Below are positions 62,548 to 64,000 of a DNA stretch of 64,000 nucleotides, piece by piece; within the stretch, counting starts at the first letter, position 1, and each line of letters opens with the position of its first letter. The stretch is from Streptomyces sp. NBC_00513 (lineage in GTDB: Bacteria > Actinomycetota > Actinomycetes > Streptomycetales > Streptomycetaceae), in the NCBI RefSeq assembly GCF_041431415.1, contig NZ_CP107845.1, forward strand, positions 1,178,001 through 1,242,000. The letters run 5' to 3'. A model generated the notes under the pieces. The model did no database searches. It was not told the origin of the DNA and saw nothing but the letters and a program-made list of their open reading frames with translations. The translations under genes and the position numbers were made by a program.

Positions 62548-64000
62548 ATGACCTCGTACCCCATTTCGGAGCTCGACGCGCACTGGCGCGCCGCCAACTA
62601 CTTGGCAGTCGGCCAGATCTACCTCATGGACAACCCCCTGCTCACCGAGCCGCTGAGGCCCGAGCACATCAAGCCGCGACTGCTCGGCCACTGGGGCACC
62701 TCTCCCGGCCTGAACCTCGTCCACACCCACCTCAACCGCGTGATCAAGGGCCGGTCGCTGGACGCACTGTGCGTCTGGGGTCCGGGCCACGGCGGCCCTG
62801 CCGTCCTTGCCAACTCCTGGCTGGAAGGCACGTACACCGAGACCTACCCGGACATCACGCGGGACGTGGCCGGCATGGCCAAACTGTTCCGGCAGTTCTC
62901 CTTCCCCGGCGGCGTGCCGAGCCACGTGGCCCCCGAGACGCCCGGCTCCATCCACGAGGGCGGCGAGCTCGGATACGCCCTCGCCCACGCCTACGGAGCC
63001 GCCCTCGACCACCCCGGCCTGCTGGTCGCCTGCGTCATCGGGGACGGCGAGGCCGAGACGGGGCCACTGGCGGCGTCCTGGCACTCGAACAAGTTCCTCG
63101 ACCCGGTCCACGACGGCGCGGTCCTGCCGATCTTGCACCTGAACGGCTACAAGATCGCCAATCCGACGGTGCTGGCCCGGATCCCCGAGGACGAGCTCGA
63201 CGCGCTGCTGCGCGGTTACGGGCACGACCCGCTGTACGTGACCGGCAGCGACCCCGCCCAGGTCCATCACGCCATGGCCCGCGCCGTGGACCACGCCGTG
63301 GACCGCATCGCGCTCATTCAGCAGGAAGCCCGGACAGCGGGTACCGGCACGCAGCGCGAGCGCGCACGCTGGCCGATGATCGTGCTGCGCACCCCCAAGG
63401 GCTGGACCGGCCCCGCGACCGTCGACGGCGACCCGGTAGAGGGCACGTGGCGGGCTCACCAGGTCCCACTGGCCGGGGTACGCGAGAACCCGGCGCACCT
63501 GAAGCAGCTGGAGGACTGGCTGCGCTCGTACCGGCCGCAGGAGCTCTTCGACGCCGACGGGCGCCCCACCGAGCAGGTCCTCGCCTGTCTCCCGCAGGGC
63601 GATCACCGCCTGGGCGCCGTCCCGTACGCGAACGGCGGCCGGCTGCTGCGGCCCCTCCCGCTGCCCGCTCTCGACACTTACGCCGTCCCTGTCGAAAAGC
63701 GAGGCAGCAGCCTCCACGAACCTACCCGCGTCCTCGGGCGCTTCCTAACCCAGATCATGCGCGACACCGCCGCGCGGCGGGACTTCAGGGTCGTCGGACC
63801 GGACGAGACCGCCTCGAACCGGCTGGACGACCTGTACGACGCCACCGGCAAGGCCTGGCAGGGCATGACGGAGGCGACGGACCGCAACCTGTCCCGCGGT
63901 GGCCGCGTCATGGAGATCCTGTCGGAACATGTCTGCCAGGGCTGGCTGGAGGGATACCTCCTCACCGGCCGCCACGGCCTCTTCTCCACCTACGAAGCCT
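62548..64000 (+). CDS. xfp: Phosphoketolase (xylulose/fructose-6-phosphate), 3' end outside window
   Basis: The first 484 residues of a protein usually about 800 long. The N-terminus is typical ('[17 protein letters not shown]'), followed by '[19 protein letters not shown]', '[26 protein letters not shown]' in two parts, and the thiamine-diphosphate motif '[19 protein letters not shown]'. It splits xylulose 5-phosphate or fructose 6-phosphate with phosphate into acetyl phosphate and an aldose phosphate, an ATP-sparing route useful at low oxygen. The ATG follows AGGAG. The stop is outside the window. Confidence 0.93.
   Translation, partial: MTSYPISELDAHWRAANYLAVGQIYLMDNPLLTEPLRPEHIKPRLLGHWGTSPGLNLVHTHLNRVIKGRSLDALCVWGPGHGGPAVLANSWLEGTYTETYPDITRDVAGMAKLFRQFSFPGGVPSHVAPETPGSIHEGGELGYALAHAYGAALDHPGLLVACVIGDGEAETGPLAASWHSNKFLDPVHDGAVLPILHLNGYKIANPTVLARIPEDELDALLRGYGHDPLYVTGSDPAQVHHAMARAVDHAVDRIALIQQEARTAGTGTQRERARWPMIVLRTPKGWTGPATVDGDPVEGTWRAHQVPLAGVRENPAHLKQLEDWLRSYRPQELFDADGRPTEQVLACLPQGDHRLGAVPYANGGRLLRPLPLPALDTYAVPVEKRGSSLHEPTRVLGRFLTQIMRDTAARRDFRVVGPDETASNRLDDLYDATGKAWQGMTEATDRNLSRGGRVMEILSEHVCQGWLEGYLLTGRHGLFSTYEA

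Overview
The window is high-GC actinobacterial DNA and almost certainly comes from a Streptomyces chromosome. The reasons are strong third-position GC bias, frequent GTG and TTG starts, many 4-base ATGA/GTGA gene overlaps, and families typical of the genus: serine/threonine kinases with TPR tails, XRE/MmyB regulators, MpaB-like oxygenases and F420-type (DDN) reductases. Two CDS are cut by the window: an oxygenase at the left edge and a phosphoketolase at the right edge.

Region 1 (1 to about 19977) is ordinary accessory or secondary-metabolism-adjacent sequence. It holds a 2OG-Fe(II) oxygenase with RsgA, a decayed penicillin-acylase remnant, a calcium/proton antiporter, an acyl-CoA synthetase with a nitronate monooxygenase, a secreted beta-lactamase-fold hydrolase, a TetR/flavin monooxygenase pair around a 36-bp perfect palindrome, a three-gene operon (MpaB-like, Ser/Thr kinase with TPRs, FAD oxidoreductase), an MmyB-type regulator divergent from an MFS exporter, and an ADP-ribosylglycohydrolase.

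Region 2 (about 20000-31990) is a Tn7-like transposon with visibly lower GC than its surroundings. It carries tnsA, tnsB, tnsC and two tandem tniQ genes, all overlapping by a few bases. Behind them lie three uncharacterised genes: a Cys-rich protein, a small XRE regulator and a Cys-motif protein. There are no cas genes. I could not find the transposon ends by eye.

Region 3 (31990-49650 and 57737-62547) looks like a Streptomyces counterpart of the mycobacterial DosR/DevR dormancy regulon. It contains two GAF-type sensor kinases and two NarL-type response regulators, five universal stress proteins, four CBS-pair proteins, a P-type ATPase, an Acg-family nitroreductase-like protein, two PNPOx-like proteins, a cNMP-domain protein, a SulP transporter, NhaA and a STAS protein. 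A recurring GGGNCC(N2-3)GGNCCC palindrome sits in at least five promoter regions of this cluster and is the likely operator of the response regulators. One sensor kinase is interrupted by an in-frame TGA, and one PNPOx gene is frameshifted.

Region 4 (about 49800-57500) is an arsenic-resistance island inside the stress cluster. It contains an MFS exporter gene with a one-base frameshift, a flavoprotein with a Cys-rich tail, an ArsR of the CC-type, an ArsN-like acetyltransferase, a HEPN-domain gene, a second flavoprotein damaged around a 10-bp repeat, Acr3, a second ArsR and ArsC. Together these suggest detoxification of inorganic arsenic and probably of an organoarsenical such as arsinothricin.
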